DNA from: Paracentrotus lividus
Lineage: Eukaryota > Echinodermata > Echinoidea > Camarodonta > Echinidae
Length of the DNA: 64,000 nucleotides
Assembly (NCBI GenBank): GCA_940671915.1
Contig: CALNVZ010003430.1
Location: 16,402,550-16,466,549, forward strand
Direction: 5' to 3'
A model generated the notes under the pieces. That model was not told the DNA's origin, ran no database searches, and saw only the letters and a list, made by a program, of their open reading frames with translations. Made by a program: the position numbers and the translations under genes. Below are positions 12,021-24,103 of this stretch, piece after piece (positions within the stretch are counted from its first letter, which is position 1; each line of letters opens with the position of its first letter).

Positions 12021-12870
12021 ATGGTTCTCAACCTAAAGAGAGTAAACAAGCTTCTCCCAAACACACCTTCAAAATGGAATCTCTTCTCAACCATCCTGCC
12101 CCTAATAAAATCCCACGAATGGGCAGTAACAATAGACCTTCAAGATGCATATTATCACATCCCGATGGCCACGAAGCTCGGAGATACTTGGGATTCAAGG
12201 TAGAAAACATTTGTTACCAATCAAGGCTCTCCCATTCGGGCTAAAACCAGCTCCAAGAATTTTCTCCCGCTTAATTCAAGTAGTTGCGGCAGAATTTAGA
12301 AGACGTAGGAATTACAATCTTTCTGTTACCTAGACGACTGGCTCCTTCTCGCCCGTCTCAAAAGCCACCCTCTGAGTCCAATATAGAGATAGTGATGCAA
12401 TTAGCCAAGGACTTGGGCTTCATGGTAAACGAAAGAAATCGAAGCTCACGCCAACGACCACTCCAGAATTTCTGGGGCCAGGATAAATATTCCAGCCTTG
12501 TAGTACGCCCATCCCTCCACAGAGTGGAAAAAATTCTAGCAGTGGGAGCGAGGCTTTGCTCAAACCTGCTTCGCATCTGCCGAGGATTGGCAAGTTTTCC
12601 TAGGTCTACTCGCGAGCCTGATAGACCTCATCCCACAATGCAGACGTCACATGAAGACCTCTTCAGCGCATTTCTTGAGACACTTCAAACCAAGCGTCCA
12701 CTCCAAGGACCATTCCCATCCCACTATCATCCAAAAATAAGTCAATCAGTCCAGCAGTGGTCTTCTCATCTCTTCTTAACCAGGGGAAGAAGACCCAAAA
12801 CGCCTCCAACCCTCACTCTGACAACAGACGCGCGTCAAGCTCGGCTGGGGGGCTCACATGGAAACCTCGA
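12021..12870 (+). pseudogene. DIRS reverse transcriptase and RNase H remnant
   Basis: Reverse transcriptase motifs are visible in shifting frames: FRMVLNLKRVNK (about 12015-12050), VTIDLQDAYYHIPM (12130-12170), LPFGLKPAPRIFSRL (12230-12272) and YLDDWLL, the catalytic DD box, near 12330-12350. RNase H is suggested by LTTDARQARLGG near 12818-12852, where active relatives have a TDAS...GWG motif. Frameshifts lie between the blocks, so no functional protein is expected. Confidence 0.85.
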
Positions 12871-13929
12871 AGCCTCGGGCAATGCGACATCGAGAGAGTC
12901 GGCCCAACACATCAACGTTCTTCGAGATGAGAAGCAGTTCAACTAGCAAATGGGCAGCTTCCTACCCCACATTGCAAATCTTGTTGTCCTAGTAAAAATC
13001 GGACAAACAACACTAGTTAATCGTACATAAACACGAGGAGGAGAACAAATCACTGAACTCTGTGCAATCTAACGATGGAAGATCGTTTCGTGTGTCAGGA
13101 TCATCGAGCATAACTCTGATAGCTCGTTCACATTCCCTGGAAGGACAACTACCTTGCAGACTTCCGGTCGGCGAGGAAATACCTCCCAGGAATGGCAGCT
13201 AAATCGCTCAAATACGATGAAAATATTCACTCAATTCGGACAACCTCAGATAGACCTCTTCGCGTCAATTTCTGAACAAACAACTTCCAGTTTATTGCAC
13301 GAAACACCAGGATCCCCTAGCCTTCGCAACAGACTCTCTATTGATATCGTGGAAAGGGATTCTTGCTACGCCTTCCCGCCCTTTTCCATCATAGCGCAAG
13401 TTCTGAGAAGGTAGGAGGACGAGGCTCACCTCCTTCTCATTGCACGCATGGTGGCCGAGGAAACCATGTCACGAATCTAACAGAACCTGTTGCAGGGGGA
13501 CTCAAGAACACTCCCCTCGTTGCTAATCTTCTGAATCAACCAGGGACAGAACACATTATTTCCGAATCCAGAAGACTGTGCTCTAACACTCTGGCCCATT
13601 CAGGAAATCCGGCAGCGGACGCAGGCCTTTCGGAGAGAGCAGCAGAATGGCCGCCCAATTCCTCCGATCCTCCACCAGGAGTACTTATATTCGAGACTCC
13701 AGAGATACTACGATGGTCAGCAGTCTGCAGGATCGATCCAACCTCTGCCTCTTTAGGTAAGATTGCAGATTTCTTACTTGTTCGTTCGATGAAAGTTATC
13801 TATTTCATCAATACGAGGTTAAAGATCAGCCAATAGCGGCGACTCATACAGGATTGGGAACGGAGAGGACTGCTCTAATCAATGTTTCTCTCCCGTCTAA
13901 CTAGATCATTTTCTTACAGAAATCCACCT

Positions 13930-14620
13930 AAGCAGAGACTATCCCAAGGTGGACCTTCCCAAAGTCCTTCAAGCTCTAGCAAAGTCTCCTTTCGAACCTA
14001 TGCATAAATGTTCCCTTCTTAACCTTTCAATAAACAGTCTTCTTATAGCAGTAGCATCAGGCCAACGCCGTAGTCTACTCCATGCTCTGTCAGTTAGGTC
14101 AGGTCATATCCGTTGGAAAGGATAGGGTTCGTTGATTCCTAAAGCAGGTTTTCTTGCCAAGAACCAAAGAGAATCTTCATAACCTTGCCAAATTGTTTTA
14201 CCATCAATTAGCAAATTCTCTACTGTCTCAGAAGATAGGTTATGGTGTCCAGTTAGAGCGCTTAAGTGGTACATTGACAGAACTAAGTCCATTCGCTCAT
14301 CCACCAACTATTTTATTAGTCTAGTAGAACCCCACGGCCGTTAGCCAATACTGTTTCCCGATGGATGTTCAGGTATCAAGTCAGGGGCCCAGAAGCCCTA
14401 CTTTCAGACTCAGAGCCCATGACACTATGGGATTTCAGCTTCTTGGCTCTTTTCCAGGGGGTACTCTATGGGAGATCCTCCAGGCACCTACTGGGCAATC
14501 CTAATACCTTTGTGTCTATACTTATCGATGTATTGTCAGGATACAGATTCGCATCTGCGGTCTGCGTTGTCCTCATCGCTCCTAATTGTTTTGAATTTAA
14601 TTAGGTATGTGTTAGCTAGG
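13930..14620 (+). pseudogene. DIRS tyrosine recombinase remnant
   Basis: Motifs in order are PFEPMHKCSLLNLS followed by AVASGQRRS...ALSV (about 13990-14095), WCPVRALKWYID (about 14240-14280) and LLGNPNTFVS (about 14480-14520). They correspond to the N-terminal, middle and C-terminal parts of DIRS recombinases. Stops interrupt the frame and I do not see the expected nucleophile tyrosine after NTFVS. It lies just before the internal complementary region, as in other DIRS elements. Confidence 0.8.
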
Positions 14621-14682
14621 TTTTTTTTGGTGGACCTTTAGGAAGGGCTTCCTTTTCCCACCTCCAGATTTCTGTGTAATCT

Positions 14683-14773
14683 AGCAATTTGAAGAGATAT
14701 AGGTAAGTATAGCGCAGTGTAGTAAATCAGGAATGTTCAATTGTGAACATATTAGTTACTAACAAGCCTATAC
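14683..14773 (+). repeat. DIRS internal complementary region
   Basis: The first half, AGCAATTTGAAGAGATATAG to AGTAAATCA, is the complement of the outermost left end (9511-9557). The second half, GAATGTTCAATTGTGAACAT to AACAAGCC, is the complement of the outermost right end (15001-15044). In known DIRS elements such a region templates completion and circularisation of the cDNA. Confidence 0.88.
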
Positions 14774-14836
14774 TACCATATAGCTTCCCTCCTCTTCCTC
14801 CCCTGTGTTCGTCGCCCTTCCTATTGTTTTCACGTG

Positions 14837-15007
14837 AACGAAAGAGGAAGTAACGTGTGATGCGAGAGGCGTTATATAGTCCCTGCGCATGACGGTTCCC
14901 CGCTGCTTCAGGGCAGTTTAGACTCTTTTTCGAGTCGTTTTGTTGCGGTGGCCTATTCTATCTTTTGGCAACGAATAGCAATTTGAAGAGATATAGGTAA
15001 GTATAGC
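14837..15007 (-). repeat. DIRS right inverted terminal repeat
   Basis: Inverse complement of 9527-9697; it begins AACGAAAGAGGAAGTAACG and ends GATATAGGTAAGTATAGC. Confidence 0.9.
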
Positions 15008-15217
15008 TTGTTAGTAAATAATAGTGTTCACAATTGAACATTCTGTTCACAGGTTCTTTAATACACTCTGCATGTTTGTAAGCTCGCAAATTGAACCCAT
15101 TCAATACATGCATAGGAAATCATGCCTATATATACGCGGGTTTTTGAATTCGCGCTTGCCGCTCTTGGCGAGAAATCGCGAAATTAATGTACCGCAAAAA
15201 TTTCCATGAATACAGTA

Positions 15218-17564
15218 AATCGTTTTATATCCAACCACAATCTATTTTTGAATCCATAGACAAGTTGGAGGAAAATATGCCTGTCAAATACATTTTTCAT
15301 GAGAAATAAAGGGTGTGCTAAGTACATCCATTGCAATCCTAGAACCCAATGACAACTTTAATAATGTTGACTTAAGTGTCTTTGTGATATGAAAAAGAGC
15401 TTAAACCTGGTGTATTTAGTTTGGTTAAACAAAAAAAGCGAATTGGCAAAAAAAACGATCAAATGTAGTTACATGTTGTCCACATTGCACTAAAAGATAT
15501 GTGTGACAGATTCTTGTGACATTCCTTTCATTATTTTTCGATGAATTTCATTGAAAATGTTTGAATGAAGCGTAATTAACTGCCGTTTAGACCTCGCTTG
15601 AAGGTTCGCACGCGGCGGTTACGGCGTGAATTAGTGCGAACGATCTGTGTGTATCCACCCACACAATAGAATTCCCCATTGTTTTCCACGTGCGCTAACA
15701 TTAGTCGGGTCCCCGTCTTATCTTTTTATACTTATGAAATAAAGACACTTAAAAGCGAGATGTCAAGTATAGGTTTCCCGGCCAATTTCATACATTTACC
15801 ATCCGTTTTCATATCATGTGTATTCAAATTCGTCTGTGTTTGTCGGCCACAGACTGACAAAAGTCAAACAATTTTTTGTTCATCTCTCGAAAATCATTTA
15901 TTTATGGCACACAGCAATTATATGCTTTCGAAGTTCAAATCGTGATGATAATCATTCAAATTTCATATTTAATGGCATTCACATTAGTGTGATGGCAGGG
16001 TTAAGCTCTTTAATAAACACTTTCAATTTCGTTTTCAAGCGATCAGTTTCCAGTTCATCATGCCAAAATCCGTTTATGGATCATGTAACACATATTTATG
16101 ATAAGAGTAGGTAAATCTGTGTTAGTAGCCGCGCATTTTATCGAGTAAATGTATTCTTTATATTATTTGATTATGATTTTTCGTCTTCGTTTAAGTATCA
16201 ACACCTTCTCTTTTACTCCAAAAGTCATTTACAAAAAATTATATCGCCATTATTGTAGTGATTGCATTTGTGAACATCAATTTCTATTATCATGATTCTT
16301 ATGTTTAAGTGTCTTCATTGTCAATCTTTATTTTCATCGTTATAATTGCAATTTTGTTTTTATGGGCTTCATTTTACATCTCTGTTCACAACAAGGCATG
16401 ATTATTATAAACTTTTTTTATTAGTGATATGTTCTGACATTCAATTAAAAATACTGCATGAGCATTGTAAATTTCAAATGGTACTTTACATGTTCAATTT
16501 GAATGTTTCTATCATGAACTTGTTTGTCTATAAACGAATTTGAATGTACGGAATGAGAGGGCACACGAATTTGAATAAACATTGCCAAAAATATATGCTT
16601 ATTATGTGAACTAGAATGCACGATTACGAAATCGGTCACCATAATCGTTAATTTTGATGACTGAATACGATTTTGAATGAAAATATTTCTATGCATCAGC
16701 ATATTTTTACGAAAATGAATGTCTCTAACATGAAATTGACTGACAAAACAATGAAATGGACCGGGAAAACCTATACTATAATTTGCTTTATTATTTTTAT
16801 TGGAGTCAATCTTTCATAATTTATCTAAATTTGAATCCAAATTAATTTTTCTTTCTCCTGAAACTATACACCAGCTTTAAGCTCAATCAATATGTATTGC
16901 TTTGCCTGCAAATTGGAGATATCAAATGAGAGTAAATTGCCGCTCACTTATATTGTCATATCTGTTTCAAATCAAATCTTTTATGACTACTGTGTTTGTG
17001 TATAGATTTATTGCATGTCTTCAGTTTAAACTTTTTTAGTTACAAAATTCTATAAAAAAATGGATTAAGCAGACAGAAGCCAAAGATTGAAAATAAACCA
17101 AACGGACGAGACCTGTTAGGGGTTGATTTGTATTGATTGCATTAAAAAAAATACATTTATATTGTCAGTCATTAAACTGAATCTCTTCCAAATTAAAGGT
17201 ATTTGATTTTAAGGTGTCATGATTTATTCTTTTCATATATGCCAGTTGTCTTGCACTGTTTGTGTTTTCCTGTTTGGAAAAGAAAGTCATGGCATTGAAA
17301 ATAGTATGAAATAAGAGGGTTTTTTTTTCAAAATGTATATCATGTAAGTGATGTTCCTAACATTTTAAACAATTTTTGTTGTTGTTGTTTTGTTTGTTTT
17401 TTAAGAATGAGAATTGTTTCACTATTATTTGTTCATAGCCCTTCAGTGTTTTGTTATAAATCAGAGGTGTCTTTGTTTATCTCATTTGTAGTTTTTTGTT
17501 TTGGGCAATGAACAGTTTACATTTTAAAGTTATCTGAAATATTTGAAAAGTCGATAGATACATG
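15218..17564. other. AT-rich intergenic DNA
   Basis: No convincing exon on either strand. 16430-16740 holds loose repeats of TTTGAATG and ATGAATGT motifs. Short open frames here have no recognisable domain and no splice context. Confidence 0.5.
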
Positions 17565-18220
17565 TAGGGGAAGGTGGGGCATAACGGACCCTAGGGGCAA
17601 AACGGAACTTTCTCATAGCTTGACATCAAAAGTATTTCTTTCTATTAAAATGTATTGCAGTAAATGCAGGCATTGCTGCACGAATTTACCACTGAAGTTC
17701 ATCGAAAAAAATCAATACCTACAGAGGGGGGCTGCCATTCAAAAATTTGTACCCCTCTGATTAGGTATTTCTGCTTGGGGCAAAATGGAACCAATGGTGT
17801 GGGGCAAAAAGGACCATATTTGGCTGACCCTGGGGAGAATTTGGTGTGCTCGCATCCCTTCTGGAGGACTTCAAAAGTACATTTATTTTGCCAACTTGAA
17901 CAAATTTTGAAAATCAGTCCCCAGGGTTGATTATTCTTACGGGCAAAACGGTACCCCATAATAGGGTTACCATTTTGCCCCAACAAAAATATGCACGGAG
18001 TCAATTTGCCCCACAGTGGGGCAAAACGGACCTTTTCCGATTATTTTTTCAGCTTCATTTTGCCGGAAGTATGAAAGAGATGAGGAATTATGATCGATTG
18101 TTTTATCAAACTTCAATAAGAACCGTCAACGGAATTCATTTTATAGTCTTGCTCCTATCTGTTGACGTCACAGAAGCCACTTGAAGTTACGTGTGGTCCG
18201 TTATGCCCCACCTTCCCCTA
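17565..18220. mobile_element. DNA element with 26 bp perfect inverted ends, family C
   Basis: Left end TAGGGGAAGGTGGGGCATAA(CGGACC) is matched perfectly by the complement at 18195-18220. The interior repeats GGGGCAAAACGG-type phrases in both orientations (17595, 17778, 17805, 17940, 17975, 18020). The ends start with TA, suggesting a TA target. There is no transposase frame, so it is non-autonomous. Confidence 0.88.
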
Positions 18221-18242
18221 TAGACAAATTCGAGTTTGCGAT

Positions 18243-18245
18243 GCT

Positions 18246-18279
<34 letters not shown>
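18243..18279. repeat. Poly(T) tract
   Basis: Uninterrupted T run directly beyond the family C element. Confidence 0.9.
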
Positions 18280-18281
<2 letters not shown>

Positions 18282-18502
18282 GCGCCATAGCGAGGCGGGT
18301 GGGTGGAGGTGCTTACCAGTATGCGTAACAAAAGAAAATGTACATACGCACACCTAGCTCATTGCATAACCCATTGGAAGCCCCCCAGCTATGGCCACCA
18401 TAATTTACATTGTTCCAAATTCGGATTGGTGTATAGGTTGAAGGGTTATCTTACTAGGTTTTGAACCCAGGTGAATGAAGCGAATTTGCACAGTACCATA
18501 TA

Positions 18503-19163
18503 CAGGGATGCCACTTTTCTGGTTTTACATGGAATTCTGTGTTTTTTTTCCCCCCCTTTTTTCTTATTTCCGGGTTTCCGGCTTTTCCTGTTCTCTGTTT
18601 TTAAAAAAATTTGAATATTCTTCCTTTCTGATAGCGGCCTGTTATTAGTACCGAAACTTCTTATTTATTGTAATAACTCACGGCCAAAAACGTTTCGAAA
18701 TAAATTCTTCATGAAATAAAGATGGAGCGGATACAATTGCAGAATTAATTATTTAGTTATGGAATGATAACGGCCCGTTTTTAGTAGTGATTACATCCCT
18801 GAATAAATTCTTACGAAATGAAGACGGAGCGGGCATTAAATAAATGGATTACGGGAACAAATTTTTTTTTTCAAAATAATTTTTTTTCCCCCTACCTTCT
18901 GACCCAGTTTATTTTGAGGCATGTTACAAGAAACCAACATATTATTTATTTTGGCCTTAGATAAGATCTTCTATATGCATGGCACAAAAAAAAAAAAAAA
19001 ATTAAAATTCACTGACTTTAGGCTCTTTTATATAAAAAAATTCGGCTCGAGCTTCGCGCTCACATTGTTCAATGAGTTAAGTATATATTCTATATACTAT
19101 AGACACTGCCCCTGCCCGCCAAAAATTTTCAGGGTTTTTGGAGGACACCTAGTGGCATCCCTG
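18503..19163. mobile_element. hAT-like non-autonomous element
   Basis: The ends are inverted repeats, CAGGGATGCCACT and AGTGGCATCCCTG, and are flanked by direct CATATA (18497-18502 and 19164-19169). A CAGGGATGCC-type terminus with a short direct duplication is typical of hAT elements. The interior has a partial direct repeat of CGGCCTGTTATTAGTA / CGGCCCGTTTTTAGTA and no transposase. Confidence 0.7.
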
Positions 19164-19169
19164 CATATA

Positions 19170-22100
19170 CATAATAGGTTCTAGCCAACTCTGTGAACAG
19201 TAGTATCGATATGGTGCATTTTCTTTTGTACTGAATTTTATGCAAGCATTTTACAAAAGAAAATGTGTCATATTAATATGTACTGAAAGAGAGTAGGCAA
19301 GATTCTCGGTCTCTCTCTATATATATGGCACAGTGGGAAAGTTTGCTTTGTTCTCCTAGGTTTGCAACTCAGTAAGATAGCCTATTAGGAGGAAGATTTG
19401 AAGTTGAAACTCATTTGCCTTTAATGGACAATACATGGACCTACATATCTTGCCAGACTCTATACAGGAACATGCCAATCCATATATTTTTTTACTTGCA
19501 AGTGTTTTCATTGTACACTCTAAGAGAATCATGATAACAAAGTAAGTTTGATAAAGCACTTCTATAAAATGTAGATATAAGCTATATGCAGTCCACTTCT
19601 GTTGTAACGAGCACATTTGAAGCATGATCTTGTTAAATTGAGATAATGAGGCAGTTTTTTTGGTCCCGATTTCAAGCATGTGGACATGTGTCTACGTGTT
19701 AAGTAGAGTGACATTTTGTTAAAACATGGAGATTGGCCTGGTCTTGAGCAACTTTGTATGATGGGAGTAGACTGTCATTGTGTTCCTCTTTATAAATTGT
19801 TTTACATCTTATTCTGTGAGTATGTGCTGAAGAGCTTATTGCATCTTTAAATTTATGAGAGATATGTAACTTCATGCAATAATGCTTTATAGAAGTTGTC
19901 AAGATATGCTTATAATAAAATGAATCAGAGATCATTCATTACTAGATAATATAAATAATAAAAATGATATTGTGTTTTATATAGTGCTTTAAGTAAACCA
20001 ATCAGAGCGCCTTACATATTATTACCCGGTTAATTGGATTCAATCCCAGTCAACCTTTTTTATAAGCGCCACAATGAACAAATCCTAAGTGATACTTGCT
20101 TTTACACATGGGTGAAGTGAAGCATGTGGATAATTATGTCTTGGATCATGGGCTTTAATGATGATACTGAATATGAGCAGACTGGGGTCAAATGTGATTT
20201 ATGTATGCAAATTGGATTCCAAGTGATGTATGTCATTTCTTAAAGTGAATACATGTACCTCAATGTCCACATAAAAGGAACATCTAAACATTTGAATCAT
20301 TTGGCTACTTGTAGTAAAAAGATCGATTAGCAATCAGTTAAACTATATTAAAATTTATATCAAGTACACTGAGCAAGCCTTGAATAAGGCAAAAGTACAC
20401 ACATGTTAATTAGAATAATATCTGACATTACAGAGACATGTATTATTTTTCTGAAAAGTTGTATTGAAGTCATCTATTGCACAATGTATAATGCATTTGA
20501 TAAGTAACATTTTAGGCAATAACAGTGTATAATAATGTACTTAAATAATGTGGTGCTTTTGAAGTAAAGAACACAGTGTAAATACTATGCAAAAGGAAGA
20601 AGAAAACATAAATAGTTCAAAGACAGGGTGAAAGAGTAAAATGGAAGATTGATTAATAAGAGCACAACTACAAGATGTGTATTATCATATTAATAGTAAA
20701 TTAAATGTTACTGTATAAATGGTAGTTTTACTTTTGGCAAATTCAAGAGTCCATACTGGCAAAAAATTCACTTCAATATAACTGAGGCTACTTAAAATTA
20801 ATATAGTATTGCAAAATAACAAAAATTGCAAAATAATTCACTTGATTTTGCCCAACTAGTCCAGAATTTTGAAAGATCTGTATGCGAAAATATTGGCTTA
20901 TGTTGTACTTCAGTAAATCATGTGTAACACTCAAGGAACCATATTCCTTTTAAATCAAATACTACTTCGATAAACAAGGTTTAAATCAAGAGATGTCATT
21001 CATTTTAATGATGAATCAGTTCTGTGATGCACATTTGTTTCAAATACTATTATTGTGCGCAATCCAAGAGCTTTATTTGTTATAAGTCCGACTCACAATG
21101 GATCCTTTATTTCATACAATGGTCTAGTGATGTGGATTGTGTCATAGAATTATATTTAATCAGTCAAATATTAACACACAATTACATGTATGTCAGGTCG
21201 CACCTTCCACATTCCAAATGTATTTTCTTTCTGATTCCTATGAAATGCACCATCAAAGGCATTGGTCAACAATGTGAGTAGGCCTATCTAATTGATTGTG
21301 AAGTCAAGATGTAGTACATTATTTATTAAAGATTTTATTATATATTTTCATGGATAAAAGAGATTAAAAAAGCTGCTACAAGAACCAATCATTAAAAACT
21401 ATCAATATCATGTTTAAACGTTGGTATTTTATACCAGATCAAGTGATGAAATGATATTGTTTTGAAATTCTAAAAATCTTAATGAATGCCTTTAATATAT
21501 TATGTTCTTTGCCTCATATATCATAGTTATATGATGACATGCCACATGTGATGTAGTGATCTCTTTCAAAGTGCTGGTGCAAAATATGATGTTTCAACCG
21601 ATATTTTTATTAAATATTTTTAAACTAAATGATGCTGTAATATAGATTCACTCACAAAGATTCAAATAGAACTATTAGTGCACATGAAGGATTTCATCTT
21701 CATCACGGTATATTGAAAAACAGAGCTGAGCACATGTCATTTGTATGAAATCACTGCCTCACAAATAAAGACTTAGCTTTAGTGTGCTCAGTCATTAGTT
21801 GAAAAGAGATATATTACTTATAAGAAATTGCAAAAGTTCAGTGCTGTTTGATGTGCGATATGTGGTCGAAAATTTTCACTCTAAATGTAATTTAAGCAGA
21901 ATAATTAAATTATTGTGATATATTGTTGTATCCTCTCCAAACGACCAAGTTGATGCTAAGAACACCTCTAAGTATTAAAACATATATAAAACATATTATA
22001 TTACACAGTTTGTGATTGTATTGTATTGTATTTGTTAGCTTCGTTATTTATGTCCACTCAAGGCCAAAAAGGCCTCCAAAAGTTTACATACACCTGGTAG

Positions 22101-22443
22101 GAAGACATATTTGTAGAGAGTATGTTTTCACAAAAGATATTTATAAAACCTATATATATATATATATATGGTTGATCTTTTTTCGATTTTGATCAATTCA
22201 GTGGGTCAAAACTTTACATACACTAACCATATTTTGCTTCAGTTTTCAATTTTACACTTGTTGAAGCTGTCCACAAGCTTAAACACAGTACACATACATG
22301 GCTTTCTGAAATTTTAAACACATTTTGTAAATTCTTATAAAGATAATTTCGACATGAAAGTTTAGATTTAGATAGTGTTGGACTGGATCAGATGTTTTAT
22401 GGTAATTTATTCCATTCCTTGACGCAAGGTAAGGTATGTTATA
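19170..22443. other. Intergenic DNA without a supported gene
   Basis: AT-rich. A dispersed fragment with CCAATCAGAGCGCCTTACAT and TTACCCGGTTAATTGGATTC lies at 19978-20060. A decayed relative of the family K1 MITE (39108-39311) lies around 20717-20910, ending GCGAAAATATTGGCTTATG. I see no exons. Confidence 0.45.
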
Positions 22444-23341
22444 CTACAGGGTGTATCAATAAAAACGGGACAGTTTTGAAAAGTCTGTCAAAATTTCGTT
22501 TTAAATTATGATATCTATATTTTGATGTTAATAGATGCTCTGAAGTCTTATCTTTCAAATGCAATTTAAAATAATAAATTTTATTCATGCTTGAGCGCAC
22601 ACAGAACGTTTTTGTCGGGGGCTCAAAAAAAGGCTTGCGCACAAAATGGAAGAAAATGAGAAATACGATCATCAGACTTCTTGCTAATCAGCAGACTTAC
22701 TTTTAACCTTTTCATTAACTTTGCCATTATTTTCGAATTATGCTTTCAAAGTACATTTACAAACTTAGTTATTTACTTGAATTGCTTTTTGTTTTGTTTC
22801 TTTCACATGTTAACATGTTATCTTTTAGCATTGAATATTCCTTCAACCTAAAAAAATAAATAAAAAATGTTATCAACCCAAGAAAGGGGACTTGGTTGGT
22901 TGGTAGATTATTTGATTGATTGATTGCTTTATTGGTTGGTTTGTTGGTTTTATTGATTGATTGTTTGATTGATGGATTGATTTATTAATTGATCGCTTGA
23001 TTGAATGAAGGATTGATAGATTGGCCATTAATATGAATGATTGATCGTTTGATTAATTCATTCATTGTTTCTTTAAATGATTGATTGATTGATCAATTAC
23101 TTTTTTTTATTGATTATTCATATGGTTGATTAAATCGTTGGAAGAATCATAGGAAATCACCTCATTAGACTAACATAATCATTCATCAGTGTAAAGTAAC
23201 AATCAATCCAAATGGAGTACCTGATTGAAAATAAATAATACTTTTTTTTTTTTTTTTTGAACCTCAGACAAAAACTTTCCGTGTTTGTTAAAGCATGAAC
23301 AAAACAAACAGATTCAATCAATCAATCAATCAATCAATCAG

Positions 23342-23382
<41 letters not shown>

Positions 23383-23833
23383 TAAACAACCAACCGAATC
23401 CCCTTTCTTGGGTTGACAAAAAAAGAGAAGATAGGCCTAGTTAAGTTTGAAGGAATATTTATCGCAAAAAGATAACAATGAAAAGGAAAAGAAAACAATT
23501 AAAATGAATAAAAAGCTTTGTAAATGAATTTCAAATCATAATTCGAAAATAATGGCAAAGAAAAAGAAAAAGTTTAGAAGAAGACTGCTGATTAGCAAGA
23601 AGTCTGATGATCATATTTCTCCTTTTTTCCATTTTGTGCGCAAGCCTTTTTTTGAGCCCCCGACAAAACTCTTCTGTGTGTGCTCAAGCATGAACGAAAC
23701 TTATTTTTTAAAATTACATTTGAAAGATAAGACTTCAGAGCATCTTTTTACATAAAAATACAGACATCATGATTTGAAACAAAATTTTGACAGAATTTTC
23801 AAAACTGTCCCGTTTTTATTGATACGCACTGTA
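22444..23833. mobile_element. Long foldback element, about 1.39 kb, family F
   Basis: Nearly the whole element is an inverted repeat. The outer ends read TACAGGGTGTATCAATAAAA and complement TTTTTATTGATACGCACTGTA. The inner arms pair through GGGGGCTCAAAAAAAGGCTT, AGTCTGCTGATTAGCAAG and CAACCCAAGAAAGGGGACTT, giving arms of about 480 bases. The centre is (ATTG)n on one side and (ATCA)n on the other, which also pair. No transposase is visible. Confidence 0.88.
23310..23382. repeat. (ATCA)n microsatellite
   Basis: About 18 tetranucleotide units with one interruption. It forms one side of the centre of the family F foldback; its inverted partner is the degenerate ATTG/GATT tract at 22905-23100. 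Confidence 0.9.
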
Positions 23834-24103
23834 TAGGTGAATCAGTCTAAAATTTTGTTAAACTGAAGGTTGGTTAGTCCAAAGGATCATTTTTCAAAAA
23901 ATAGAATGGTTTGATATGCCAAGATTCCTTACTCCAAACTTTGAATAGGGTAGGGTTAGTGTTGGACTACTTTATCTTTGTATTAATGAACCTTATTTCA
24001 TTTTGAAAAAATAGTGAATGGTCGGAATAACAACTCATAAAGTGTAGTCAATCATTCAAAGTTATACAGAATAATTTCCAAATCATGGATCTGCCACTGT
24101 AAT

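Larger units (their letters stand above)
9511..15044 (+). mobile_element. DIRS-type tyrosine-recombinase retrotransposon, decayed
   Basis: It shows the DIRS architecture. Inverted terminal repeats of about 171 bp occupy 9527-9697 and 14837-15007, sharing GCGTTATATAGTCCCTGCGC in inverse orientation. An internal complementary region at 14683-14773 fuses complements of the two outer ends. The coding order is Gag, reverse transcriptase, RNase H and tyrosine recombinase. All reading frames are broken by stops and frameshifts. There is no target-site duplication, as expected for recombinase-mediated insertion. Relatives are known in sea urchins and other animals. Confidence 0.92.
9451..15217. mobile_element. 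MITE of family K2, split by the DIRS element
   Basis: The two flanks of the DIRS element (9451-9510 and 15045-15217) together match, in reverse orientation, the uninterrupted 222 bp MITE at 57348-57569. Both have ends of the type TACTGTATTCGC with internal TTATTTTCGCGC and GCGAAATC motifs. The match passes from ...CCTCAAAACAT on the left to CACAGGTTCTT on the right, which defines the DIRS insertion point. Confidence 0.75.

Noticed and set aside
22439-23755. Two opposite frames sharing FHFVRKPFFEPPTK
   Set aside because: They are the same text in the two arms of the family F foldback, so they reflect the inverted repeat and not a protein.
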